Of a stretch of DNA of 64,000 nucleotides, positions 9,151 through 16,882 are shown in pieces (the stretch's first letter is position 1; the number at the start of each line of letters is the position of its first letter). The stretch is from a virus. The translations under genes and the position numbers were made by a program. The stretch is taken from IMG/VR virus record IMGVR_UViG_3300028654_000384, positions 1 through 64,000 of that record; one strand, 5' to 3'. Below the pieces are notes generated by a model. That model worked only from the letters and a program-made list of their open reading frames with translations. It ran no database searches and was not told the DNA's origin.

Positions 9151-9876
9151 ATGTTCATCATTTACAAGCACACTAACCGTTCCAACGGAAAGGTCTATGT
9201 TGGATACACTAAGTTTACACTTGATGAACGATGGAAACAGCATTGTAAAGATGCTCGACTAGGCAGTGACTTTGCTTTTCATCGGGCGATCCGCAAGCAC
9301 GGGTTAGATGTTTGGGATCACTGTGTCATCGAAGAGTGTATTGACCTCTCCGAAGAGCAGGTCGGAGCACGTGAGATGTATTGGATAGCCGAACTTGCAG
9401 CAACGACTGACAAGCATGGTTACAACATGACGCATGGTGGGTTAAGTCGTCTCACGGTGTGGACCGAAGAGATGCGAGAGTTTCACAGGGTTAGAACCAG
9501 TGAAGGTACCAAGTTGGCGTTTCAGGATCCTGAGATTAAGAAGCGTCACCAGGTAGCAACAAAGATCGCTAGCAATAAGCCTGAAAATCGGAAGCGCAAT
9601 AGTGATGCACAGAAGATTGCTCAGAACAAGCCTGATACCAAAGTTAAGCACGCAGCTTCAATAAAACGCGCGTGGGAAAATGAGCTTCCTACGTTGATTG
9701 CACGGAGAAAACTCATTGAGCAGCTTGATTTGGTCACGAAGGTTGTAATTGCTACGTTTAGATCAGCGCGCGAGGCAGCACGTGAATTAGGACTTAGTCA
9801 AGGTAGCATCTCTAACGTTGCACGTGGTTTGACTAAGTCTGCTGGTGGTTTTGGCTGGCGCTACGTCGTCGCTTAA
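9151..9876 (+). CDS. GIY-YIG homing endonuclease
   Basis: A 241-residue protein with a GIY-YIG nuclease domain at residues 1-95: IYK at 4-6, YVGYT at 16-20, Arg27, catalytic Glu75 in GAREMYWI and Asn92 in GYNMTHGG. A Lys/Asn-rich middle with NUMOD3-like repeats follows, then a C-terminal IENR1/NUMOD1 helix-turn-helix (SAREAARELGLSQGSISN) that binds DNA. Free-standing genes of this type copy themselves into alleles that lack them. It stands between the two sheath genes and is visibly more AT-rich than either. A TANNNT element begins 11 bases before the ATG. The N-terminal 30 residues are closely similar to those of the endonuclease after sheath 2. Confidence 0.92.
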   Translation: MFIIYKHTNRSNGKVYVGYTKFTLDERWKQHCKDARLGSDFAFHRAIRKHGLDVWDHCVIEECIDLSEEQVGAREMYWIAELAATTDKHGYNMTHGGLSRLTVWTEEMREFHRVRTSEGTKLAFQDPEIKKRHQVATKIASNKPENRKRNSDAQKIAQNKPDTKVKHAASIKRAWENELPTLIARRKLIEQLDLVTKVVIATFRSAREAARELGLSQGSISNVARGLTKSAGGFGWRYVVA

Positions 9877-9939
9877 TTACCCTCCACTTCCATATCTCGG
9901 GCCGTCAATTTTCGTGGCGATAGAACGTCGCTTTGGTGA

Positions 9940-9945
9940 TAGTTA
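9940..9945 (+). promoter_or_regulatory. Candidate late promoter element TAGTTA (sheath 2)
   Basis: The context is GTGATAGTTACATC, 23 bases before the ATG of the second sheath gene, with AAGGTG as a ribosome-binding site between them. It closely matches the GTGATAGTTA upstream of the tail tube and RNR genes. Confidence 0.45.
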
Positions 9946-9962
9946 CATCAAGGTGACTATCC

Positions 9963-12900
9963 ATGGCGCAACTTAAGTTCGGTTCTGCAGGTGTCTCGAC
10001 GACGGAGATTGACCTCTCACAGCCCACTTCACAGCAGCCTGTCGGAGTACCCGCCGGCATCATCGGCACCGCGCTGAAGGGCCCCGCCTTCGTGCCCATT
10101 ACCGTCGGAGTGATCGACGACTTCTACGCCAAGTTCGGTCTCACTGACGGCAAAAAATTCGGGCCCATCGCCGTCTCCGAATGGCTCCGCAATGCAGGCG
10201 CCGTCACTTACCTTAGGGTCCTCGGAGTTGGCGACGGCACCACGCGCCAGACCAACGGCGACGTCAACTCGGCAGGCTTCACCGTCGGTGAACAGCAACC
10301 CAACGCGACCAACGCAGGCAGCCTGGGTTCCAATCCCTACTCCAACGTCGGCGGTGCCCTGGGTCGCACCTACTTCTTGGGCGCCTTCATGGCCGAGACG
10401 TCGGGTTCCACGTTGTTCAGCCAGGCCGGCATCAATGCTGACGTCGCGGCCTTCACCGCGGCCCCCATCGTCCGCGGCGTGCTGATGGCCACGTCGGGCG
10501 TCATCCTGACGCTGTCGTCGTCGGTGTCAGGCGTCAACAGTGCCCCTGCCTCGAACACTGCGGTGGCCACCGATGCCGTAGGCTCGCCCCTCGGCGACGT
10601 CGTCTTGATGACCAGCGGCATTGCCCGTCAGGACTTCGTGCTGCTGATCAACGGCCTGACCAACACCAATCCGCTGTTCCCGAATGTCATCACCGCATCG
10701 TTCGACATGACGGCACCCAACTACTTTGGCAACGTCCTCAACACTAACCCGCTCAACCTGTCGCAGGCCGGTTACTGCCTCTACGCAGGTTGGGACATTC
10801 ACCCGTCGACGGCCGTCGTCACCGGGTCAGGCATCGTGTCGACCAAGTACGGTGCAGGGGCGGCCACGGTCTTTGCCGCCGGCATCGAGCCTTCGGCCTT
10901 CTTGTTGACGAGTTCGCTGGCACGTGACACGGGTAACTCACAGGTGCCTGATTACGAGGACTTCCGCGATCGTTTTAGTCACGCGCGCAGCTCGTGGGTC
11001 GTCAGCCAGCCCTTCGGCGGCCAGCCTCACAACCTGTTCCGCGTCCATGCCCTCGACGACGGCCACTACGCCTCTACTCTCTACAAGCTGTCGATCGAAA
11101 ATCTGGCTTATTCGTCGGATCCCACCAACCTGTACGGTAGCTTTGACCTCGTCCTACGCCAGTGGGGCGACAATGACCTGGCACCCACCTACATTGAACA
11201 GTGGCGTGGCCTGTCGCTCAATCCGTCTGACTCACGCTACATTGCGCAGGTCATCGGTGACATGAATGCCTACTTTGACTTCGATCGTGGGCCCACCGCA
11301 CAGAAGCTCGTCATCAATGGCAACTATCCGAACGCGTCCAACTACGTCCGCATTGAGATGGATGCCAACGTCGACGCCGGTGAAGTCGATCCGACGGCGC
11401 TGCCCGTCGGCATCCGTGGCGCCCGCCACCTCATCACTGCGGGGTCAGGCACCCTGGCCGCGCCGACCAATCGCATCGTGTCGGGTAGCAACAATGAACT
11501 GTTGATCAGCTCGACCGTTGCCTTTGCGTCGACGGTCGAGCCGCCGGTGCCGATGCGACAGAACTTGACGCAGGGGTCGGGCGCCAAGTTGCAGGTGCAG
11601 CCGCTGTTGTACTGGGGCGTGCAGTTTGAACACGTGCCCGCCGTCGCCACGCCCAATGCGACGTCGCAGCCCAACAATTCATTGAAGTCGTTCGCCAAGT
11701 TCTTCCCCGAGATGAGGACGGACATTCAGAACTTCCGGGTGGGTGATAACCCGGGTGCAGTCACCAGCGCCGGCGCCGTCGTCGACGCCGACAAGTTCAA
11801 TCTCAACATGTTCACCCTGATGAACGTGCAGGTCGTCACCAACTCGGCGGGCACCGCCGATCCCAACCAGTGGGTCAATGCAACCTACGTCCGCAATGGC
11901 AACATTGTTACCAACAACGTCGCGGCAACGCGGGCCTTGCTGACGACGGACTTCATTCAGGCCAACCGCCGCTTCTTGAAGTGGTCGTTCTTCATGCAGG
12001 GTGGTTTCAGCGGCGTCAACATCTTTGACAACGACGAGGCGACACTCTCTAACGCCGCCGTCGAGGCCGACATGAATGCGACCAACCGCGGCTTCAACGT
12101 GGGCCCGACAGTGTCGGCCTACGCCAAGGCTTTGCAGGTGATGGGCGACGTCGCCGGCGTCGACATCGAGCTGTTGGCCGTCCCGGGCATCAGGCACCCC
12201 GTCGTCACCGACAATGCGATCGCGACGGTTGAGCAGCGCTTTGACGCCCTGTTCATCATGGACATTGAACAGTACGATGTCAGCAATCAGGCAGTGACGT
12301 CGGACAGCCAGCAACCGTCGGTGACGCTGACGGCGGCCAACTTCGCCTCCCGTGCCGTCAACAGCAGCTTCGGTGCCGCCTACTTCCCCGACGTGGTGAT
12401 GCCCGATCCCAACACCGGCACCAACCTGTACGTGCCGCCGTCGGTCGCCGTCCTGGGAGCACTGGCCCTCAACGATGCAGTGGGTCACCCGTGGTTCGCT
12501 CCGGCGGGTTTCACTCGCGGAGCGCTGCAGACGACGCTTGAGGCCCGTGTCAAGCTGTCGAAGACCAACATGGACGTTCTGTACGATGTCAACGTCAATC
12601 CGATCGTTGCCTTCCCGGGCAACGCGACGGGGGGTACCAACCCGAAGGGTGGAGTGGTCGTATGGGGTCAGAAGACTTTGCAACAGGCGGCATCGGCCCT
12701 CGACCGCGTCAACGTTCGTCGCCTGCTGATTGAGATCAGGCGGCAGGTCAGGGACATCTCCAACACTGTCATATTTGAGCCCAACCGCGACGCTACGTTG
12801 GCGGCTTTCTCGGCCGCCGTCACTCCGGTCCTTCAAAGGATCCAGGCACAGGCAGGTCTCGAGCGCTTCAAGGTCGTCATCGACAGCAGCACCACGTCTC

Positions 12901-13013
12901 AGCTCGATGTAGAAAATAACACAATTCGTGGAAAAGTGTTTGTCATCCCGACGAAGAGCATCGAGTATGTTAGCATTGACTTCATCGTGACCAACGCGCT
13001 CAACCAACAGTAA
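9963..13013 (+). CDS. Tail sheath protein 2 (paralogue)
   Basis: A 1,016-residue full-length sheath paralogue. The N-terminus QPVGVPAGIIGTALKGPAFV and the C-terminus (HPWFAPAGFTRGAL, WGQKTLQQAASALDRVNVRR, YVSIDFIVTNALNQQ) match sheath 1 region by region, while the middle is strongly diverged. All conserved blocks are present, so both copies can probably assemble. The gene has its own TAGTTA element and AAGGTG site, which allows separate dosage. A tail of two different sheath subunits, or alternative sheaths, are both possible. Long antisense frames over it are codon-bias shadows. Confidence 0.92.
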   Translation: MAQLKFGSAGVSTTEIDLSQPTSQQPVGVPAGIIGTALKGPAFVPITVGVIDDFYAKFGLTDGKKFGPIAVSEWLRNAGAVTYLRVLGVGDGTTRQTNGDVNSAGFTVGEQQPNATNAGSLGSNPYSNVGGALGRTYFLGAFMAETSGSTLFSQAGINADVAAFTAAPIVRGVLMATSGVILTLSSSVSGVNSAPASNTAVATDAVGSPLGDVVLMTSGIARQDFVLLINGLTNTNPLFPNVITASFDMTAPNYFGNVLNTNPLNLSQAGYCLYAGWDIHPSTAVVTGSGIVSTKYGAGAATVFAAGIEPSAFLLTSSLARDTGNSQVPDYEDFRDRFSHARSSWVVSQPFGGQPHNLFRVHALDDGHYASTLYKLSIENLAYSSDPTNLYGSFDLVLRQWGDNDLAPTYIEQWRGLSLNPSDSRYIAQVIGDMNAYFDFDRGPTAQKLVINGNYPNASNYVRIEMDANVDAGEVDPTALPVGIRGARHLITAGSGTLAAPTNRIVSGSNNELLISSTVAFASTVEPPVPMRQNLTQGSGAKLQVQPLLYWGVQFEHVPAVATPNATSQPNNSLKSFAKFFPEMRTDIQNFRVGDNPGAVTSAGAVVDADKFNLNMFTLMNVQVVTNSAGTADPNQWVNATYVRNGNIVTNNVAATRALLTTDFIQANRRFLKWSFFMQGGFSGVNIFDNDEATLSNAAVEADMNATNRGFNVGPTVSAYAKALQVMGDVAGVDIELLAVPGIRHPVVTDNAIATVEQRFDALFIMDIEQYDVSNQAVTSDSQQPSVTLTAANFASRAVNSSFGAAYFPDVVMPDPNTGTNLYVPPSVAVLGALALNDAVGHPWFAPAGFTRGALQTTLEARVKLSKTNMDVLYDVNVNPIVAFPGNATGGTNPKGGVVVWGQKTLQQAASALDRVNVRRLLIEIRRQVRDISNTVIFEPNRDATLAAFSAAVTPVLQRIQAQAGLERFKVVIDSSTTSQLDVENNTIRGKVFVIPTKSIEYVSIDFIVTNALNQQ

Positions 13014-13014
13014 C

Positions 13015-13043
13015 GTGAACAGCCTGCCCGTGCAGGTTAAGAT
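13015..13043 (+). promoter_or_regulatory. Promoter GTGAAC-17-TAAGAT
   Basis: A sigma70-like pair with a 17-base spacer. The predicted transcript begins about seven bases before the ATG of the endonuclease at 13057. It starts just past the sheath 2 stop codon. Confidence 0.6.
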
Positions 13044-13056
13044 GAACTAACACCAC

Positions 13057-13848
13057 ATGTTCATCGTCTACAAGCACATCAATCGAGTCAACGGCAAAGT
13101 GTACATCGGTTACACAGCCAATGGGGTCGATGAACGTTGGCGTGGGCACTGTTATGCCGCTTCTTCAGGTGAGGAGCTCGTGTTTTCGCATGCAATTAGA
13201 AAGTACGGTGTAGATGCCTTTGCACATGATGTGTTAGAGACATGTGCGACAAAGCAACAAGCGTGTGAGGTTGAAATTCGATTGATCGCCGAACACAACA
13301 CCATGGTTCCGCACGGCTATAATATGACACACGGTGGTGAGCGTCGGGTCGGAGAATGGAATCCGATGGCCAAACTCACCGAAGATGATGTCCTTACGAT
13401 CAAGAATACGTGGAACACTCTGCGGCTCGATAATGCGGACGTAATTGGTGACTTCTATCGTCGCTTTGCTCAGAAGTTGAGTGTGACTGCAGACTTGATC
13501 TGTCAAATCATCAAGGGACGATTGTGGTCTCATGTTGGACCTGAACTTGTGAATGTCAACGTGAGTCACCGCGGCAAGGGCAAAGCTGCAGGTGAGAAAA
13601 TGAAGCAACGATGGGCCGACGCGGAGTTCCATGAAGTGCAATCACTCAAGCGCCGCGGCGAAAATAACGGTAGATCAGTGGTGACCGAAGACATTGTCAG
13701 GGCACTGCGCCTTGAGTTCGATCAGCTTGATACGAGCACTAAAGGTGTTACCAAGTCGTTCTGCGTGAAGCATGGTGAACGTCTCGGCGTGACCAGTGAG
13801 AACATCTATGGCATCGTCAAGCGCAAGTCGTGGAAAAACGTCGTCTAA
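13057..13848 (+). CDS. GIY-YIG homing endonuclease (second copy type)
   Basis: A 263-residue protein with a GIY-YIG domain at residues 1-93: VYK at 4-6, YIGYT at 16-20, Arg28, Glu73 and Asn89 in GYNMTHGG. The rest is a helical DNA-binding region; two segments with the pattern of a NUMOD-type helix-turn-helix (VTSENIYGIVKRKSWKNVV at the end) are visible. It starts like the endonuclease at 9151 (MFI-YKH-NR-NGKVY-GYT) but its C-terminal half is unrelated, so the DNA specificities probably differ. It directly follows sheath 2, mirroring the arrangement after sheath 1. Confidence 0.9.
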   Translation: MFIVYKHINRVNGKVYIGYTANGVDERWRGHCYAASSGEELVFSHAIRKYGVDAFAHDVLETCATKQQACEVEIRLIAEHNTMVPHGYNMTHGGERRVGEWNPMAKLTEDDVLTIKNTWNTLRLDNADVIGDFYRRFAQKLSVTADLICQIIKGRLWSHVGPELVNVNVSHRGKGKAAGEKMKQRWADAEFHEVQSLKRRGENNGRSVVTEDIVRALRLEFDQLDTSTKGVTKSFCVKHGERLGVTSENIYGIVKRKSWKNVV

Positions 13849-13895
13849 TCCTGCGCTACGTCACCTAACGCGTGAGAATGTGCGGGTGCCGACCA

Positions 13896-13901
13896 TACTT
13901 A
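13896..13901 (+). promoter_or_regulatory. Candidate late promoter element TACTTA
   Basis: The context is ACCATACTTACTCCTC; the motif begins exactly 12 bases before the ATG at 13908. If it is a -10 element, the mRNA is leaderless. Confidence 0.45.
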
Positions 13902-13907
13902 CTCCTC

Positions 13908-14195
13908 ATGAAGCTATCGGCACTGCGCCTTGTCGTCCGCGAAGAGTTGTCCCGTCTCAACGAGGTTTCCTTCGCACAGGCGGGTGCCGATCAGCCCCTG
14001 ACGCAGTTCATCAAGCACCTCAACATGGCCAAGGCCGACCTGAATGAGCTGTTTCAACAGACGACTGACACCAAGGCCGGCAATACGGCGACGAAGCTGC
14101 TCAACCAGCTCAACGCCATCATCCTGTCGCTCGACCATGCACCTGAACTGACGAAGAACCCGTTCGCCGACGCGGGACGAAAGGCACGCCGATGA
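13908..14195 (+). CDS. Small protein with capsid-targeting-like N-terminal tag
   Basis: The 95-residue reading starts at the ATG at 13908; upstream in-frame codons overlap the TACTTA element and are unlikely to be coding. The N-terminus MKLSALRLVVREELSRLNE belongs to the tag family found in at least ten other proteins of this window, with (L)-N-E as a possible prohead-protease site. The remainder is helical (KHLNMAKADLNELFQQTTD). It overlaps the next tagged gene by ATGA. By analogy with T4 internal proteins it may be packaged in the head; that is inference. Confidence 0.65.
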   Translation: MKLSALRLVVREELSRLNEVSFAQAGADQPLTQFIKHLNMAKADLNELFQQTTDTKAGNTATKLLNQLNAIILSLDHAPELTKNPFADAGRKARR

Positions 14196-14557
14196 AGCTC
14201 TCACAGAAGCAACTACGACAGATCATCAATGAAGTTGCAGGTCAGAGGATGACCGAGGCCGGCGACGACGGGCGGACGAGTTGGTCACGTGGGTACCGCA
14301 CGGGTGCAAACGAGCCGGACTACGAAGAACTCGGTGGCGCCCTCGCCGGTGCCGTCGTCAACAAGTTGACCAAGAACGTGCAGGATACCATTGACAGGAT
14401 CGTCGAGCACGTGTCGCCCGATGTTGAATTGCCGGCGCGCCTTGAAGACCTCGAAGCTGCAGCCTACGATATCGTCGAAGGGGCGATGCCGATGATCAGG
14501 GACGCGCTTGAGCGGTTGGCCGAGGCGCTGCTACGTAGTCTGATGAACCCCGAGTGA
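14192..14557 (+). CDS. Small protein with capsid-targeting-like N-terminal tag
   Basis: A 121-residue protein starting MKLSQKQLRQIINEVAG. This is the clearest example of the tag: Lys2, Ser4, Leu8-Arg9, Ile-Ile, then I-N-E followed by V, which fits the T4 gp21 cleavage pattern (I/L)-x-E. The body is acidic and helical. It overlaps the previous tagged gene by four bases and ends directly against the 3' end of the minus-strand endonuclease. No enzyme motif is seen. Confidence 0.7.
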   Translation: MKLSQKQLRQIINEVAGQRMTEAGDDGRTSWSRGYRTGANEPDYEELGGALAGAVVNKLTKNVQDTIDRIVEHVSPDVELPARLEDLEAAAYDIVEGAMPMIRDALERLAEALLRSLMNPE

Positions 14558-16213
14558 TCAGTAACTGATCTCGTAGGTCAGGTTCTTGCAACCGTAGATC
14601 CTGACGACGCCCGCTTCTTGTGCGACTTGTGCTTCTGTCAATCCCCGCGACTTATCAGCCTTGTACTTGAAGCGATTGAAGCGGTGATTGAAGTCCGTCC
14701 ACCAAAAGCGAGGTGGTGATTCACCTGTCTGGTGCCACCCTGCAGATGACCAACTGTTTGACGCACCCAAGCGGGTGTCGACGTATGACAATAGCCTTTG
14801 GCATCCCAGCTCTTTGGCCCTTGCTTGGGCACTCGATGTCAGCCTGCTCAACGCCCCGGGCACGTTGGTGCCAACCTTAGTGCAGAAGCGGGCAATTTCG
14901 AGGGCACCCTGGTGTTTCTTGTGCAGTGGCGTACGTATTGATAGTGCGGTGATGATTTCACCATTGTGACTCAATCCCAGTGCCCACGATGCCTGTGTGT
15001 CGCCGTCAATGTGATTGCGAGTGAAGAAAGATCTACGTTCAGCAGTATTGAGCTCGACGATGCTGCACTTGCGTGCTCCGACCATTACAGGCGTCAGGCC
15101 CAATCGGTGCGAGATCATAGATTCAACGATCGATCGCTTGTCACGCCACTCATCTTCAAAGACGTGGAGCAGGGTGATGCCCTTCGCTCTACACAGGTCG
15201 GTCTTGTTCTGGTGGTAGATCGCCGACTTGTGGACGATGCTGTGCCAGTAGAGGCCGTTGTACTCGATCGCTAGCGACACAGCAGGCACGAAGATGTCGA
15301 GCTCGAGTCCCTCGATCTGACCGCGATCGTTGGTGGTGATGTCGCTCGTCAATTCCCTGACATAGTTCGCAACGTCCTGTTGCCCTCGGCTACCACCGGG
15401 ATCACAGGCATAGCACCGTCCGTGTTGCAGGCGCCTGAGCGAGCTCGTCCACTGGACCCCGCACTGTGAGCATGCGACTTCAATATTGCTTGTCTTGTCG
15501 TCGACGTATGAATTTAGGCTGTCATTGATCACGCGCAGCGTGGTGCCTTCCTCGATGCGGACCTTGACGTCATCGACCTTCAATCTCTTCATGTCGTCGA
15601 GGTGTTGCCTGAGCTTGGCCTGTGAGTGAGCCAGCGAGACCTTCGCTGCCATGTCCTTGATCCTCTGATCATTCTCCTTGTTCAGGCCTTTGGCCCAGGG
15701 CGTCAGTTCGCCCGAAGCAAAGCGTCCACGTTGATTGTCAGCGAATTCTTGTAGCCTCGAGTCAGTCTCCTTGGTCAGGCCCTTCGACCACGCGACGATG
15801 GTACCCGCATCGAATGCTGCCTGGCGACCCACGCTGGTGGCTTGAGCGCGAGCTGCGACGCGCTCGTCAGTTTCCTTGGTCAGGCCCTTTGACCAACTCT
15901 CTTTACCTACGAGCTTCTCACGTCGTTTTTGTGAGATCTCCTCGGCTTTATCGGCGTCGTACAATGCGTAGATGTTGCCATTGTGGCCGCGCAGTAGGTT
16001 GCCATAGCCTTGTCGCCAACCCAACCATGTGGTGACTTGTTGGCACCCACAGGCACATAGCTTGGGACCTGAATTGAGCTCATTCCATAACGTTTGTGAA
16101 GACGTCTGGTGTGCTGTGGTCAGGTGGGTCTCAAAAGTTGTCTGGCGCTTCGATGAGAATGAACTGCACAGTGGACAAGTGATGGGTTCGACTGTCTGAC
16201 CTAGTTGTGCCAT
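14558..16213 (-). CDS. Vsr/EDxHD-like homing endonuclease with zinc fingers
   Basis: A 551-residue protein on the minus strand, opposite to nearly all neighbours. The N-terminus has a C2H2-like finger (Cys13, Cys16, His30, His35) and a CACGC cluster at 53-57. Next come three repeats of the NUMOD3-like type WSKGLTKETD (near 107, 142 and 173), a zinc ribbon (Cys248, Cys251, Cys267, Cys270), then a Vsr-like nuclease core with GLELDIFVP at 302-310 and IEYNGLYWHS at 316-325 and a downstream FEDEWRDK. This matches the EDxHD homing nuclease family (I-Bth0305I type). It shares this architecture and many motifs with the plus-strand gene at 16883, on the other side of the tail tube gene. Confidence 0.85.
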   Translation of the reverse strand: MAQLGQTVEPITCPLCSSFSSKRQTTFETHLTTAHQTSSQTLWNELNSGPKLCACGCQQVTTWLGWRQGYGNLLRGHNGNIYALYDADKAEEISQKRREKLVGKESWSKGLTKETDERVAARAQATSVGRQAAFDAGTIVAWSKGLTKETDSRLQEFADNQRGRFASGELTPWAKGLNKENDQRIKDMAAKVSLAHSQAKLRQHLDDMKRLKVDDVKVRIEEGTTLRVINDSLNSYVDDKTSNIEVACSQCGVQWTSSLRRLQHGRCYACDPGGSRGQQDVANYVRELTSDITTNDRGQIEGLELDIFVPAVSLAIEYNGLYWHSIVHKSAIYHQNKTDLCRAKGITLLHVFEDEWRDKRSIVESMISHRLGLTPVMVGARKCSIVELNTAERRSFFTRNHIDGDTQASWALGLSHNGEIITALSIRTPLHKKHQGALEIARFCTKVGTNVPGALSRLTSSAQARAKELGCQRLLSYVDTRLGASNSWSSAGWHQTGESPPRFWWTDFNHRFNRFKYKADKSRGLTEAQVAQEAGVVRIYGCKNLTYEISY

Positions 16214-16289
16214 GGTTGATTATACGTATCCACCTATTCTTGTATAGTGCACTTGAGTGAGTTTTAGGTCATAATCCTAGATGACGTGA

Positions 16290-16295
16290 TAGTTA
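16290..16295 (+). promoter_or_regulatory. Candidate late promoter element TAGTTA (tail tube)
   Basis: The context is GTGATAGTTAGCC, 47 bases before the tail tube ATG, with a GGAG ribosome-binding site at about 16328. It lies in the gap behind the divergent endonuclease gene. Confidence 0.45.
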
Positions 16296-16336
16296 GCCTT
16301 GAATGGTGCACCACGCACCCCCAAATGGAGATAAAA

Positions 16337-16825
16337 ATGGCCGAAACGCTCGACGTGACAAGCATGCTTCCCAACAAATTCGAACCCAAGCGCAAGAACC
16401 GTTGGGTGCTCCAGATTGAAGGCGTTGACGCCTACATCATCAAGACGGCCGCGCGGCCCACGGTGACGACGGAGCCCGTCGAGATTCCCTTCATCAACAG
16501 CCGCCGTTACTTGGCCGGGCTGACGAAGTACGGCACCATCGCCGTCACCTTGCACGATCCCATCGCACCGTCGGGCGCGCAGCAGGTGATGGAGTGGGTG
16601 CGACTGCACTTCGAGAGCGTGTCGGGTCGGTCGGGCTACGCCGACTTCTACAAGCGTGACATTCAGCTGAAACTTCTCGATCCCGTTGGGACGGTGGTGG
16701 AGTTATGGGATGTTAAAGGTGCGCTGATCACCGAGGCCAACTTCGGTGAACTCACCTATGAAGACGGCACCCCTGTCGAGATCGCTCTCACTATTCAGGC
16801 GGATCAGTACGTTTTGCAGTTCTAA
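16337..16825 (+). CDS. Tail tube protein (gp19-like)
   Basis: A 162-residue protein. I chose the ATG at 16337 because GGAG lies just upstream; an ATG at 16325 is also possible. The pattern MLPNKFEPKRKNRWVLQIEG, then ISSRRY-like NSRRYLAGLTKYGTIAVTLHDPI, then a terminal strand ADQYVLQF is the standard layout of small T4-like tube proteins (T4 gp19 is 163 residues). It forms the stacked hexamer rings inside the sheath. It is bracketed by two homologous homing endonucleases in opposite orientations. Confidence 0.88.
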   Translation: MAETLDVTSMLPNKFEPKRKNRWVLQIEGVDAYIIKTAARPTVTTEPVEIPFINSRRYLAGLTKYGTIAVTLHDPIAPSGAQQVMEWVRLHFESVSGRSGYADFYKRDIQLKLLDPVGTVVELWDVKGALITEANFGELTYEDGTPVEIALTIQADQYVLQF

Positions 16826-16846
16826 GCGACCTTAGTACACATTGGG

Positions 16847-16876
16847 TTGTACAACTTACGTGGGTCGTGGTACAAT
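16847..16876 (+). promoter_or_regulatory. Promoter TTGTAC-18-TACAAT, leaderless
   Basis: TACAAT begins exactly 12 bases before the ATG at 16883, so the predicted +1 is the A of the start codon. There is no Shine-Dalgarno sequence. Confidence 0.65.
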
Positions 16877-16882
16877 TGTGCC

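Noticed and set aside
11679-13007. Long 442-codon minus-strand open frame over sheath 2
   Set aside because: It is the mirror image of the GC-rich codon bias of sheath 2; it has no ribosome-binding site or recognisable protein features, and the plus-strand frame has clear sheath motifs.
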